Assembly (NCBI GenBank): GCA_964619555.1 | Contig: CAZUDV010000019.1 | Location: forward strand, 4,622 to 68,621 | Direction: 5' to 3' | Length of the DNA: 64,000 nucleotides | DNA from: JAGOPY01 sp964619555 | Lineage (GTDB): Bacteria; Bacteroidota; Bacteroidia; Bacteroidales; JAGOPY01 | In this document: positions 53,786-61,899 of the stretch, piece by piece | Position numbering within the stretch: the first letter of the stretch is position 1 | Layout of the letters: every line of letters begins with the position of its first letter | Notes under the pieces: generated by a model | What the model saw: the letters and a program-made list of their open reading frames with translations, nothing else | Databases searched by the model: none | Told to the model about the DNA's origin: nothing | Program-made: the position numbers and the translations under genes

Positions 53786-53793
53786 TATTTTTG
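53786..53793 (+). promoter_or_regulatory. Aspartokinase -7 promoter box
   Basis: TATTTTTG is a perfect plus-strand -7 element 25 bases before the ATG at 53819, back to back with the mfd box. Confidence 0.55.
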
Positions 53794-53818
53794 CCCGGAG
53801 CATTGACAACACCAACTG

Positions 53819-55090
53819 ATGAAAGTATTCAAATTCGGAGGCGGCATCCTTCATTCGGCGGAAGAGATCAGCAAAATGCCGGGAATTATCAGGATGTTTC
53901 CTTCTGAACCACTGGTCATCGTCGTATCTGCCTTCGGCAAGACTACCAATTCCCTGGAAAAGCTGATCGATTCGGTTTTTTACCGGAAAACCGGCAGGGA
54001 TGATATTCTCCATGAAATATTTGACTATCATGAAGATATAATCTTCCACCTGTTCGGTGACAAAGGGGACCCGGTCAGGCGTGATTTTCATGAGTTTACC
54101 ACCGGTATGGTCAATGAATGTCAGATAGATGAAAACACGGATTATGCAGAATTTTACGACCGGATCATCTGTTACGGAGAATTGATGTCAAGCATCATCG
54201 TCCATCATTACCTGGATGACAATCATATTGAAAACCAATGGCTTGATGTCAGAAAAATCATCAGGACCGACTCTGCATTCAGGGATGCCTCCGTGAACTG
54301 GGAAGACAGCGCAGCCCTTGCAGAGTTACTGATCCGGCCCTTAATGCAGACAGGCACGGAGCATCAGCCGATAGTCCTGACACAGGGATTCATCGGTTCG
54401 GATGAAACCGGCAGGCCGACATCCCTGGGCCGTGAAGGGTCTGACTACAGCGCTTCAATTTTTGCAAACCTTTTAAATGCAGAGGAAGTCATCATCTGGA
54501 AAGATGTTCCCGGAATCCTGAACGCTGATCCGAAGTATTTCAGGCAGACCATCAAACTGGATGAGATATCCTATGCGGAAGCAACGGAGCTGGCCTATTA
54601 CGGCGCCAAGGTCATTCACCATAAAACCGTTAAACCATTACAGAACAAGCAGATACCTCTCCAGGTCCGGTCTTACCTGAATCCGGAAGAACCCGGCACC
54701 CTGATCCATGCCGGAGCCACTTCCGATCATTTCATTCCTTCCTTCATCTTTAAATTTGACCAGGTTTTGATTTCGGCTTCCAACAAGGACCTTTCCTTTG
54801 TGAACGAGATAATGTTTTCAGAAGTTTTCAGCCTGTTGTCGAAGTATTCCGTTCACATGAACATTTTACAGAACTCGGCGCTGACGCTGACTTTATGCAT
54901 TGATCGCAATGATCATTTACAGGAACTGGTCCGTGAGTTGCAGGTTACTTATAATGTCAGGTATAACGAGCAACTGGAATTGATCACTATCCGGCACTAT
55001 AATGAGCGCGCCGCCGGTCATGTGCTCCAGGGGAAAGTGGTGTTACTGGAGCAGCAAAACAGAACCGTGGTACAATATGTTGTCCGGTAG
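53819..55090 (+). CDS. Aspartate kinase (monofunctional)
   Basis: A 423-residue amino-acid kinase that phosphorylates aspartate, the first step towards lysine, threonine and methionine. The N-terminal phosphate loop reads KFGGG (residues 5-9) where most aspartokinases have KFGG followed by Thr, Ser or Ala. Later motifs are intact: GREGSDYSASIFANLL, IWKDVPGILNADPKY and EATELAYYGAKVIHHKT. Two ACT-like regulatory regions occupy the last 120 residues, so feedback control by an end product is expected. No dehydrogenase domain is fused. Confidence 0.93.
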   Translation: MKVFKFGGGILHSAEEISKMPGIIRMFPSEPLVIVVSAFGKTTNSLEKLIDSVFYRKTGRDDILHEIFDYHEDIIFHLFGDKGDPVRRDFHEFTTGMVNECQIDENTDYAEFYDRIICYGELMSSIIVHHYLDDNHIENQWLDVRKIIRTDSAFRDASVNWEDSAALAELLIRPLMQTGTEHQPIVLTQGFIGSDETGRPTSLGREGSDYSASIFANLLNAEEVIIWKDVPGILNADPKYFRQTIKLDEISYAEATELAYYGAKVIHHKTVKPLQNKQIPLQVRSYLNPEEPGTLIHAGATSDHFIPSFIFKFDQVLISASNKDLSFVNEIMFSEVFSLLSKYSVHMNILQNSALTLTLCIDRNDHLQELVRELQVTYNVRYNEQLELITIRHYNERAAGHVLQGKVVLLEQQNRTVVQYVVR

Positions 55091-55110
55091 GTAAATCCGG
55101 CAAATCTTTC

Positions 55111-55118
55111 TATTTTTG
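55111..55118 (+). promoter_or_regulatory. Phosphofructokinase -7 promoter box
   Basis: TATTTTTG is a perfect -7 element 29 bases before the ATG at 55148, so the gene can be transcribed independently of the aspartokinase. Confidence 0.5.
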
Positions 55119-55147
55119 CACCCACAAAATACCAAAAGTAAATCATT

Positions 55148-56371
55148 ATGAAAGAAGCTATTGCCATCCTGGCCGGAGGCGGACCGGCACCCGGAATCAA
55201 CACTGTCATCGGAACCATTGCCAAGGTGTTCCTGAAAGACGGTTTCCGAGTGATCGGGATCCATGAAGGTTATAAAACGATCTTTACAGATAATGTAAAA
55301 ATGCAGGATTTTGATTTCGAACTGGCGGATAAGATCAAGGATCAGGGAGGTTCGGCATTGGTTATGAGCCGGTATAAGCCGAAGGACCATGAATTCAATG
55401 ATCATTTCTTCGTTCAGAATAATGTCAAACTGCTGGTAACGATTGGAGGTGATGATACGGCTTCAACGGCAAACAGGATAACCCATTACCTGGTTACCCA
55501 TGATGTGCCCCTGAAAAACATCCATGTCCCGAAGACGATCGACAATGACCTGCCATTGCCGGAAGGGCAGCCAACTTTCGGCTACCAGTCGGCCAAGGAA
55601 GAGGGGGTCCGTATAGCCAGGACCATTTATGAGGACGCCAGGACCAGCGGTAACTGGTTCATAATCTCGGCCATGGGAAGGGAAGCCGGGCATCTGGCAT
55701 TCGGAATCGGCGGGGCCTGCCATCTCCCGATGATCATCATCCCGGAAATGTTCAACAAAGTTGATGTTTCCTTCGACCGCATTACCCGAATGATCATTTC
55801 TTCCATCATCAAGAGAAGGATCCTGGGAATCAATTATGGCGCTGCCATTGTCAGCGAAGGGGTTTTTCATTTCATGACCGACGAAGAGATCGAATCCACC
55901 GATATCAGTTTTACCTATGACGATCATGGCCACCCGGAACTTGGCAACGTCAGCAAAGCCCACATCTTCAATTTGTTACTTCAAAGAAAATTGAAGGAAC
56001 TGAACATTTCCGTGAAAAGCCGTCCTGAAGAACTGGGTTATGAGCTTCGGTGTGTGAGTCCAAGTGGTTTTGACCTGATGTACTGCTCTTTGCTGGGGCT
56101 CGGGGTGAAAAAGCTGTACGACCAGGGTTATTCGGGCTGTATGGTGACTTCGGCGCCGAATGGCGACATATCGCCCTTGTTCCTGAAAGATGTCACCGAT
56201 GATAAAGGCAAAGTGATGCCTCGGCTGGTTAACATCAACTCACAAAAAGCCAGGCTCGTTTACGATTATAATATGCAATTCATTGGCCCTGAGGATTATG
56301 AACAGGCCCGGCAGTATGTTCCTGATCCGGAGCATTACGATTTCTTAAAAATCCTCAAATGGGAGGATTAA
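55148..56371 (+). CDS. Pyrophosphate-dependent-type 6-phosphofructokinase
   Basis: A 407-residue phosphofructokinase phosphorylating fructose 6-phosphate. The N-terminal motif is AGGGPAPGIN. The donor site reads GGDD at residues 100-103, where ATP enzymes have GGDG, and the catalytic loop is PKTIDND at 128-134 with Lys, where ATP enzymes have Gly. The hallmark MGREAGHLA follows. This pair of residues is the known marker of PPi-dependent enzymes. Its stop overlaps the convergent gene's stop by four bases. Confidence 0.93.
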   Translation: MKEAIAILAGGGPAPGINTVIGTIAKVFLKDGFRVIGIHEGYKTIFTDNVKMQDFDFELADKIKDQGGSALVMSRYKPKDHEFNDHFFVQNNVKLLVTIGGDDTASTANRITHYLVTHDVPLKNIHVPKTIDNDLPLPEGQPTFGYQSAKEEGVRIARTIYEDARTSGNWFIISAMGREAGHLAFGIGGACHLPMIIIPEMFNKVDVSFDRITRMIISSIIKRRILGINYGAAIVSEGVFHFMTDEEIESTDISFTYDDHGHPELGNVSKAHIFNLLLQRKLKELNISVKSRPEELGYELRCVSPSGFDLMYCSLLGLGVKKLYDQGYSGCMVTSAPNGDISPLFLKDVTDDKGKVMPRLVNINSQKARLVYDYNMQFIGPEDYEQARQYVPDPEHYDFLKILKWED

Positions 56372-57462
56372 TCCGCCAGTATAATCTCGACCGATTTCTT
56401 CACAAATTCATCCGTAACATCAAGGATCATTTGTTCAGCGCCGGGATAAGGCGCTTTCCTGGAGGTAAGCAATTGCCTGGTGGTTTCTCCCGCCGCTTCG
56501 GGATTTCCCTGCATGGATCCATAAGCGTTGGAAAATACCGTTTCAACCCTGACCGGGACCCTATTCACCACCTGGCCGATCTGTTTGTCGTAAAAATCTA
56601 TTCTTCCGGACATGGTGGCCTTTTTGAGCTGCCGGTACTCATTCACCTGGCACCTGATGGTATCCACCACAACGCCCTCTGAATTGTACAGGTCACGTTC
56701 CTCGCCGTAGGTCAGTTCCTTGATCTGGTCGGGACCGACTGAAATTTCATCTATGACGACCTTTACGAGGAAACTGAACTCCTGTGTCAGTTGAGTACTA
56801 TCTTTTTGCTGAAGCCCGGACCTCTTATAATCCCATACGATTTTGTTCAGTCTTCCCACAATGTTGGCCGTCAGATTCTTACCCGACCGGTTCTGCAATT
56901 CGAACCCGACATCCGAAGATCCGACCAGGATGGATCTCCGCAGAAGCTTATCCAGGTCCCGGTAAGGTCCGCCCTTGATCCTGGCAACCTTCAGCAGTTC
57001 GATATAGGCATCCCGGGCCGAGACCGGATCGCCTGAAGAGAGTTTCTTTTCTGCCAGGGCATAGGAATAATGCACCGCGCGTACCTTAGCTTCTTCAAGT
57101 TCCCGGGTATTGTCGACAAATTCCAGCCCAAGCTTACCCAGCGTTTTCGCAGGAAGTGTTTTCACCAGTTCCTGGCGGGCGTTAATACGGTCATTGGCCT
57201 GGTAAACGCTGTACCAGATATCCGGTTGCCCGGAAAGTTTCAGATTCTGGATTAACTTAAGATCAGCTTCGTTGGCCAAAAGAAAATACTGTTTCAATTC
57301 TTCTGCAGGCTTGTCCCTTTCAGGGTACTGCCGGAGTTTTCCTGCCATCCTGGAAATCGTTTGGTCATATTGCGCGATGGTCTGGCTAAATCCACTCAAA
57401 TCACTGAAATTCAGTAAAAATGTTGCCACGATGAAAAGCAGGCCTGTCTTTGACATAATCAT
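56368..57462 (-). CDS. Exported protein of unknown function, 364 residues
   Basis: A secreted or periplasmic protein with a signal peptide (about residues 1-27, ending LSGFSQ); the start may be 57462 or the next ATG at 57456. The first half is alpha-helical and Arg/Lys/Glu-rich (KLRQYPERDKPAEELKQYF), with repeat-like helices around SARDAYIELLKVARIKGG resembling TPR or SEL1 folds. The second half is beta-rich. No family is recognised. It is divergent from the RND exporter, which has its own promoter; a functional link is only suggested by proximity. Confidence 0.7.
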   Translation of the reverse strand: MIMSKTGLLFIVATFLLNFSDLSGFSQTIAQYDQTISRMAGKLRQYPERDKPAEELKQYFLLANEADLKLIQNLKLSGQPDIWYSVYQANDRINARQELVKTLPAKTLGKLGLEFVDNTRELEEAKVRAVHYSYALAEKKLSSGDPVSARDAYIELLKVARIKGGPYRDLDKLLRRSILVGSSDVGFELQNRSGKNLTANIVGRLNKIVWDYKRSGLQQKDSTQLTQEFSFLVKVVIDEISVGPDQIKELTYGEERDLYNSEGVVVDTIRCQVNEYRQLKKATMSGRIDFYDKQIGQVVNRVPVRVETVFSNAYGSMQGNPEAAGETTRQLLTSRKAPYPGAEQMILDVTDEFVKKSVEIILAD

Positions 57463-57494
57463 TTAATTATAGTCCTGAACCGTTAAAAAAAAAC

Positions 57495-57502
57495 TAACTT
57501 TG
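57495..57502 (+). promoter_or_regulatory. RND exporter -7 promoter box
   Basis: TAACTTTG is a perfect -7 element 78 bases before the ATG at 57581, leaving a leader of roughly 75 bases. Confidence 0.45.
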
Positions 57503-57580
57503 GCTTCTGGTTGAGAAACCCATTTCTATTTGCACCAAATTTTGTGCAAAACTTACATAAAGTCGAATTAATTTTTATTC

Positions 57581-60010
57581 ATGTTCCGATACCTGGTCAG
57601 GATCATCTTACGCAACCGGCTGGTTAATCTCATTGTTATCCTCGCCCTGACTGCGTTTATGGCATTCATGGCATTTCGCCTGAAGATATCCTATGAAATG
57701 ACACAGATGCTTCCCTCGTCCGACAGTACCAGCATCGCCTATAAAAATTTCAAGGAAACGTTCGGGGAAGATGGTTCGGTCATGTTCATCGGTATTCAGA
57801 GCAATGACCTTTATGATATTGAAAAATTCAATGACTGGTGGGACCTGACATACTCCATCAAGGCAATGGAAGGCGTGGGGGAGGTCGTTTCGCTGGCCAG
57901 GGTTTACAATCTTGAAAAGGACGATAAAGAGAAAAAGTTGAAATTTGACCTGGTTTTTAAGAACAAACCACAGAGCCAGGCCGAACTGGACAGTCTGAAG
58001 AATGTTGTATTTTCCATCCCTTTCTATGAAGGATTCCTTTTGAACCAGGAGACGGGGGCGACCCTGATGATGATCACCCTGAACAAGGACCAGACCAAGA
58101 CCCGTGCCCTAGTCAGGCTGGTCAGGGATATCGTGGATCTGACCGGTAAATTCGGCGAAAACCACCAACTCGACGTCCATTATTCCGGATTGCCCTACAT
58201 CCGGATAAAGATTGCCGAGAAATTACAACGCGAACAGATCACGTTTGTAGCGGCAGCATTGCTGATGGCTGTCCTGCTGCTTTTACTTTTCTTCCGCTCC
58301 TTCAAAGCCGCTTTTTTCACCATGCTCATCGTGATCCTGAATGTCGTCTGGGTATTAGGGCTGATGGGATTATTTGGCTATAAGGTGACCATTCTTTCCG
58401 GGATCATTCCGCCCCTGTTGATTGTAATTGTTGTTGAGAATTGTATATTCCTCCTGAACAAGTACCATCACGAATTCATCATCCACGGAAATAAGATCAA
58501 AGCACTGTCACGCATGGTGCAGCGGATCGGGAATGCCAACCTGCTCACAAACGCCGCCACTGCTGCCGGCTTCCTTTCATTTGTGATCACCGGGAACAAG
58601 ATCCTGACCGAGTTCGGCATCATCGCCTCCATCAGTATCATGGTAGCGTATATCATGTGCCTTGTCCTGGTCCCCATCATCTTCAGTTATTTACCAAGCC
58701 CCTCCCAACGGCATACCCGTCACATCGAGAAAAGCAATGTGACCAGGATCATCAACAGGGTGTTACACATTGTTCAGCACAGGAGGAGACTGGTGTATGT
58801 CGTTGCAGTGATTGCGGTCCTGGCGGGAATAGGAGGAGCTGTCCGGCTGAAATCCAGCGGCCGGATCGTGGATGACCTTTCCAGGCGCGACCGGATATCC
58901 CGTGACATGAAATTCATGGAAGACAATTTCAAGGGTATCATGCCTTTTGAAATTTCCATCGATTCGAAAAAGAAACGGGGCGCCATGAAACTGGCAACGA
59001 TTGAAAAAATCGATGAAACGCAAAAAATGCTCGACACTTATCCGGAATTATCCAAATCACTATCCGTAGCGGATGTGGTGAAATTTTCCCGGCAGGCTTT
59101 TTATAACGGCAATTCGGAGTACTACGGCATGCCCAATTCCAATGAACTGGCATTCATGCTGCGTTATCTTCCCAAATCAGAGCCAAATAAAAGGACCATC
59201 ATCAACTCCTTCCTGGATACAAATTTCCAGGTCACTCGCATCACCTCGCAGATGGCCAATGTCAATACGGTGGATATTCAAAGGATCCTGGACGATGTGA
59301 AACCCAAAGTTGATTCCATTTTCCCGTCGGAAGATTTCAATGTAGCGATTACCGGTACCAGTGTTGTTTTCCTGGAAGGCAGCAAATACCTCATCAAACA
59401 TTTGTTCGGCAGCCTTTTGCTCGCCCTGGTGATCATTTCGCTTTTGATGGTACTGCTGTTCACATCTCCCAGGATGATCCTCATCTCGATCATCCCGAAC
59501 CTCATACCGTTGATCCTGACTGCGGGCATGATGGGTTATTTCGGGATAACCATCAAGCCATCCACCGTCATTATTTTCAGCATTGCACTGGGGATCTCGG
59601 TCGACAATGCCATCCAGTACCTTTCGCGTTACCGGTTAAACCTGATGACCAGCCAATGGGATATCGGCACATCGGTGATCGCTGCATTGAAAGAGACCGG
59701 TTTTAGCATGATCTATTCCTCGGTGGTGCTCTTTTTCGGTTTTGCCATCTTCATTACATCCACTTTCGGAGGTACCGTTGCACTGGGCTATCTCATCGCC
59801 TTCACGCTTTTGATGGCCTTATTTTGTAACCTGTTCATCCTTCCCTCGTTACTTTTATCCTTGCAAAAACACATCACCACCAAAACCTTTAAAGAGCCAT
59901 TGATCGAGATCCTGGATGAAGATATAGATATTGAACTGGAAGAACTTGAAATTGAAAAGAAGATGGAAGAGCTTGAAATTAAGGCTGTTGAATTAAAAGC
60001 TCAGGAATAG
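57581..60010 (+). CDS. RND-superfamily (MMPL/HpnN-like) transporter
   Basis: An 809-residue inner-membrane exporter with two MMPL-type halves. Each half has one helix, a large periplasmic loop and about five more helices. First membrane set: RIILRNRLVNLIVILAL and, after about residue 220, VAAALLMAVLLLLLFFRS. Second set: after about residue 410 and from 610. Acidic residues in the helix 4 region (EFGIIASI) fit a proton relay. Relatives move lipids or hopanoids. The C-terminus is an unusual 40-residue acidic helix (ILDEDIDIELEELEIEKK) likely to coil in the cytosol. Confidence 0.92.
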   Translation: MFRYLVRIILRNRLVNLIVILALTAFMAFMAFRLKISYEMTQMLPSSDSTSIAYKNFKETFGEDGSVMFIGIQSNDLYDIEKFNDWWDLTYSIKAMEGVGEVVSLARVYNLEKDDKEKKLKFDLVFKNKPQSQAELDSLKNVVFSIPFYEGFLLNQETGATLMMITLNKDQTKTRALVRLVRDIVDLTGKFGENHQLDVHYSGLPYIRIKIAEKLQREQITFVAAALLMAVLLLLLFFRSFKAAFFTMLIVILNVVWVLGLMGLFGYKVTILSGIIPPLLIVIVVENCIFLLNKYHHEFIIHGNKIKALSRMVQRIGNANLLTNAATAAGFLSFVITGNKILTEFGIIASISIMVAYIMCLVLVPIIFSYLPSPSQRHTRHIEKSNVTRIINRVLHIVQHRRRLVYVVAVIAVLAGIGGAVRLKSSGRIVDDLSRRDRISRDMKFMEDNFKGIMPFEISIDSKKKRGAMKLATIEKIDETQKMLDTYPELSKSLSVADVVKFSRQAFYNGNSEYYGMPNSNELAFMLRYLPKSEPNKRTIINSFLDTNFQVTRITSQMANVNTVDIQRILDDVKPKVDSIFPSEDFNVAITGTSVVFLEGSKYLIKHLFGSLLLALVIISLLMVLLFTSPRMILISIIPNLIPLILTAGMMGYFGITIKPSTVIIFSIALGISVDNAIQYLSRYRLNLMTSQWDIGTSVIAALKETGFSMIYSSVVLFFGFAIFITSTFGGTVALGYLIAFTLLMALFCNLFILPSLLLSLQKHITTKTFKEPLIEILDEDIDIELEELEIEKKMEELEIKAVELKAQE

Positions 60011-60036
60011 AAACGAATCGCAAAACTATCTGGATG

Positions 60037-60903
60037 ATGAAGGGAATCATACTGGCCGGCGGTTCCGGCACCCGATTGTACCCGATCACGATGGCTATCA
60101 GCAAGCAGCTCATGCCCATTTATGACAAGCCCATGATCTATTATCCCCTGTCTGTTCTGATGCAGGCCAATATTAAGGATATCCTGATCATTTCCACGCC
60201 GTACGATTTACCTAATTTCGAAAAGTTGCTCGGCGACGGAAGTCAGTTCGGCTGCAGTTTCCATTATGCAGAACAGGTTATCCCCAACGGTCTTGCGCAG
60301 GCTTTTGTAATCGGGGAGAATTTTATCGGCAGGGAAAAAGCGGCCCTGATCCTGGGCGATAACATTTTTTACGGGACAGGGTTGCAGAAGCTACTGCTGG
60401 AAAACAATGATCCGGACGGAGGAGTCGTTTTTGCCTACCACGTTTCTGATCCGGAGCGCTATGGGGTTGTCGAATTCGATAAGGACAACCAGGCTGTCTC
60501 CATTGAGGAAAAACCCAGGCAGCCTAAATCAAATTATGCGGTTCCGGGATTGTATTTTTACGATAATTCCGTGGTAAATGTGGCTAAGAACATCCGGCCC
60601 AGTGCCAGGGGAGAATACGAAATCACGGATGTCAACAAATGGTATCTCGAAAAAGGGATGTTAAAAGTAGGTATCCTGGACAGGGGAACCGCCTGGCTGG
60701 ATACGGGGACCTTTGAATCCCTGCTTCAGGCCGCCCAATTCGTGGAAGTGATCGAGCAGCGGCAGGGCTTGAAGATCGGTTGCGTGGAGGAAATTGCCTA
60801 CCGGATGGGGTTTATCGATGCCAGTCGGCTGGAAGAACTGGCCCAGCCGCTGCTGAAAAGCGGGTATGGCCAGTACCTGCTTACTTTACTGGAACAAAGG
60901 TAA
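60037..60903 (+). CDS. rfbA: Glucose-1-phosphate thymidylyltransferase
   Basis: A 288-residue nucleotidyltransferase that makes dTDP-glucose, the first step of dTDP-rhamnose synthesis for surface polysaccharide. The start at 60037 gives MKGIILAGGSGTRLYP, with an ATG just before it at 60034. Other motifs are QLMPIYDKPMIYYPLS, GDNIFYG, EEKPRQPKSNYAVPGLYFYD and AWLDTGTFESL. No rfbBCD genes are adjacent. It follows the exporter by 26 bases and may be read with it. Confidence 0.95.
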   Translation: MKGIILAGGSGTRLYPITMAISKQLMPIYDKPMIYYPLSVLMQANIKDILIISTPYDLPNFEKLLGDGSQFGCSFHYAEQVIPNGLAQAFVIGENFIGREKAALILGDNIFYGTGLQKLLLENNDPDGGVVFAYHVSDPERYGVVEFDKDNQAVSIEEKPRQPKSNYAVPGLYFYDNSVVNVAKNIRPSARGEYEITDVNKWYLEKGMLKVGILDRGTAWLDTGTFESLLQAAQFVEVIEQRQGLKIGCVEEIAYRMGFIDASRLEELAQPLLKSGYGQYLLTLLEQR

Positions 60904-60915
60904 ATTATAGACCTT

Positions 60916-61899
60916 ATGGAAGAAATGTTCAATGAAAAGGAGATCCTGAAGATCATCCATGATGCCATAGAAAATGAACCTTTCAACGGCCAACCGAGGG
61001 AACTTTATGAGCCACTGGAATACATCATGTCCCTTGGTGGAAAGCGCATCAGACCTGTCATGCTGCTGATGACGGTGGATATGTACTGTGGCAATCTCAG
61101 AAGGGCCGTTCCGGCTGCACTGGGTATCGAGCTCTTCCATAATTTCAGCCTGATCCATGACGATATCATGGACAATGCCCCTATCCGGCGAGGGAAAGCA
61201 ACGGTTCATGAAAGGTGGGATGCCAATACGGCCATTCTTTCCGGAGATACCATGCTGGTGAAAGCTTATGAGCAATTCCTCAAACTTCCGGATGCAATTC
61301 TAAAACCTGCCCTTGAAATGTTCAACAAGACGGCGCAGGAAGTCTGCGAGGGTCAGCAGTACGATATGAATTTCGAAAAGCAGGAAAAAGTCTCTTTGGA
61401 TGATTATATGGTGATGATCAGGCTGAAAACAGCCGTATTGATCGGGGCTTCGTTTTACCTGGGGGGATTACTGGCCAATGCCGGGGAAGAAGATCTGAAA
61501 AACCTGTATGAATTCGGCATTCAAACCGGACTGGTTTTCCAGCTTCGCGATGACCTTCTGGATACTTACGGGGATGAAGCTGCTTTCGGTAAGACAACTT
61601 ACGGGGACATTTCTGCCAATAAAAAAACCTTTTTGTACCTGAAAGCCATGGAACTCTCAGGCGGAACTGACCGGGAAAGATTGACCCAACTCTATGCCAG
61701 GCCCGGAAGAGACAGGGATGAAAAGATAAGAGCCACCCTGGAAATTTTTGACAAAACTGATGTCAAAACACACACAGAGAGTGCTATCCGAAAGTACCAT
61801 GCAAAAGCATCCGACTGTTTCAATGCCCTCCATGTCGAACCGGGAAGAAAAAGAGAGATCATCCGGTACACGGAGATGCTGACTGGCCGGATATCCTGA
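60916..61899 (+). CDS. Polyprenyl diphosphate synthase
   Basis: A 327-residue trans-prenyltransferase. The first Asp-rich motif is LIHDDIMDNAPIRRG near residue 78 and the second is FQLRDDLLDTYGD near 213, with GGKRIRP near 42. It builds a long chain from IPP and an allylic starter, most likely for the menaquinone side chain or an all-trans precursor. The residue five before the first motif (Phe in LFHNFSLIHDD) suggests a chain of about C15-C25, but length cannot be fixed from sequence. Its stop abuts the stop of the convergent ABC-F gene. Confidence 0.92.
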   Translation: MEEMFNEKEILKIIHDAIENEPFNGQPRELYEPLEYIMSLGGKRIRPVMLLMTVDMYCGNLRRAVPAALGIELFHNFSLIHDDIMDNAPIRRGKATVHERWDANTAILSGDTMLVKAYEQFLKLPDAILKPALEMFNKTAQEVCEGQQYDMNFEKQEKVSLDDYMVMIRLKTAVLIGASFYLGGLLANAGEEDLKNLYEFGIQTGLVFQLRDDLLDTYGDEAAFGKTTYGDISANKKTFLYLKAMELSGGTDRERLTQLYARPGRDRDEKIRATLEIFDKTDVKTHTESAIRKYHAKASDCFNALHVEPGRKREIIRYTEMLTGRIS

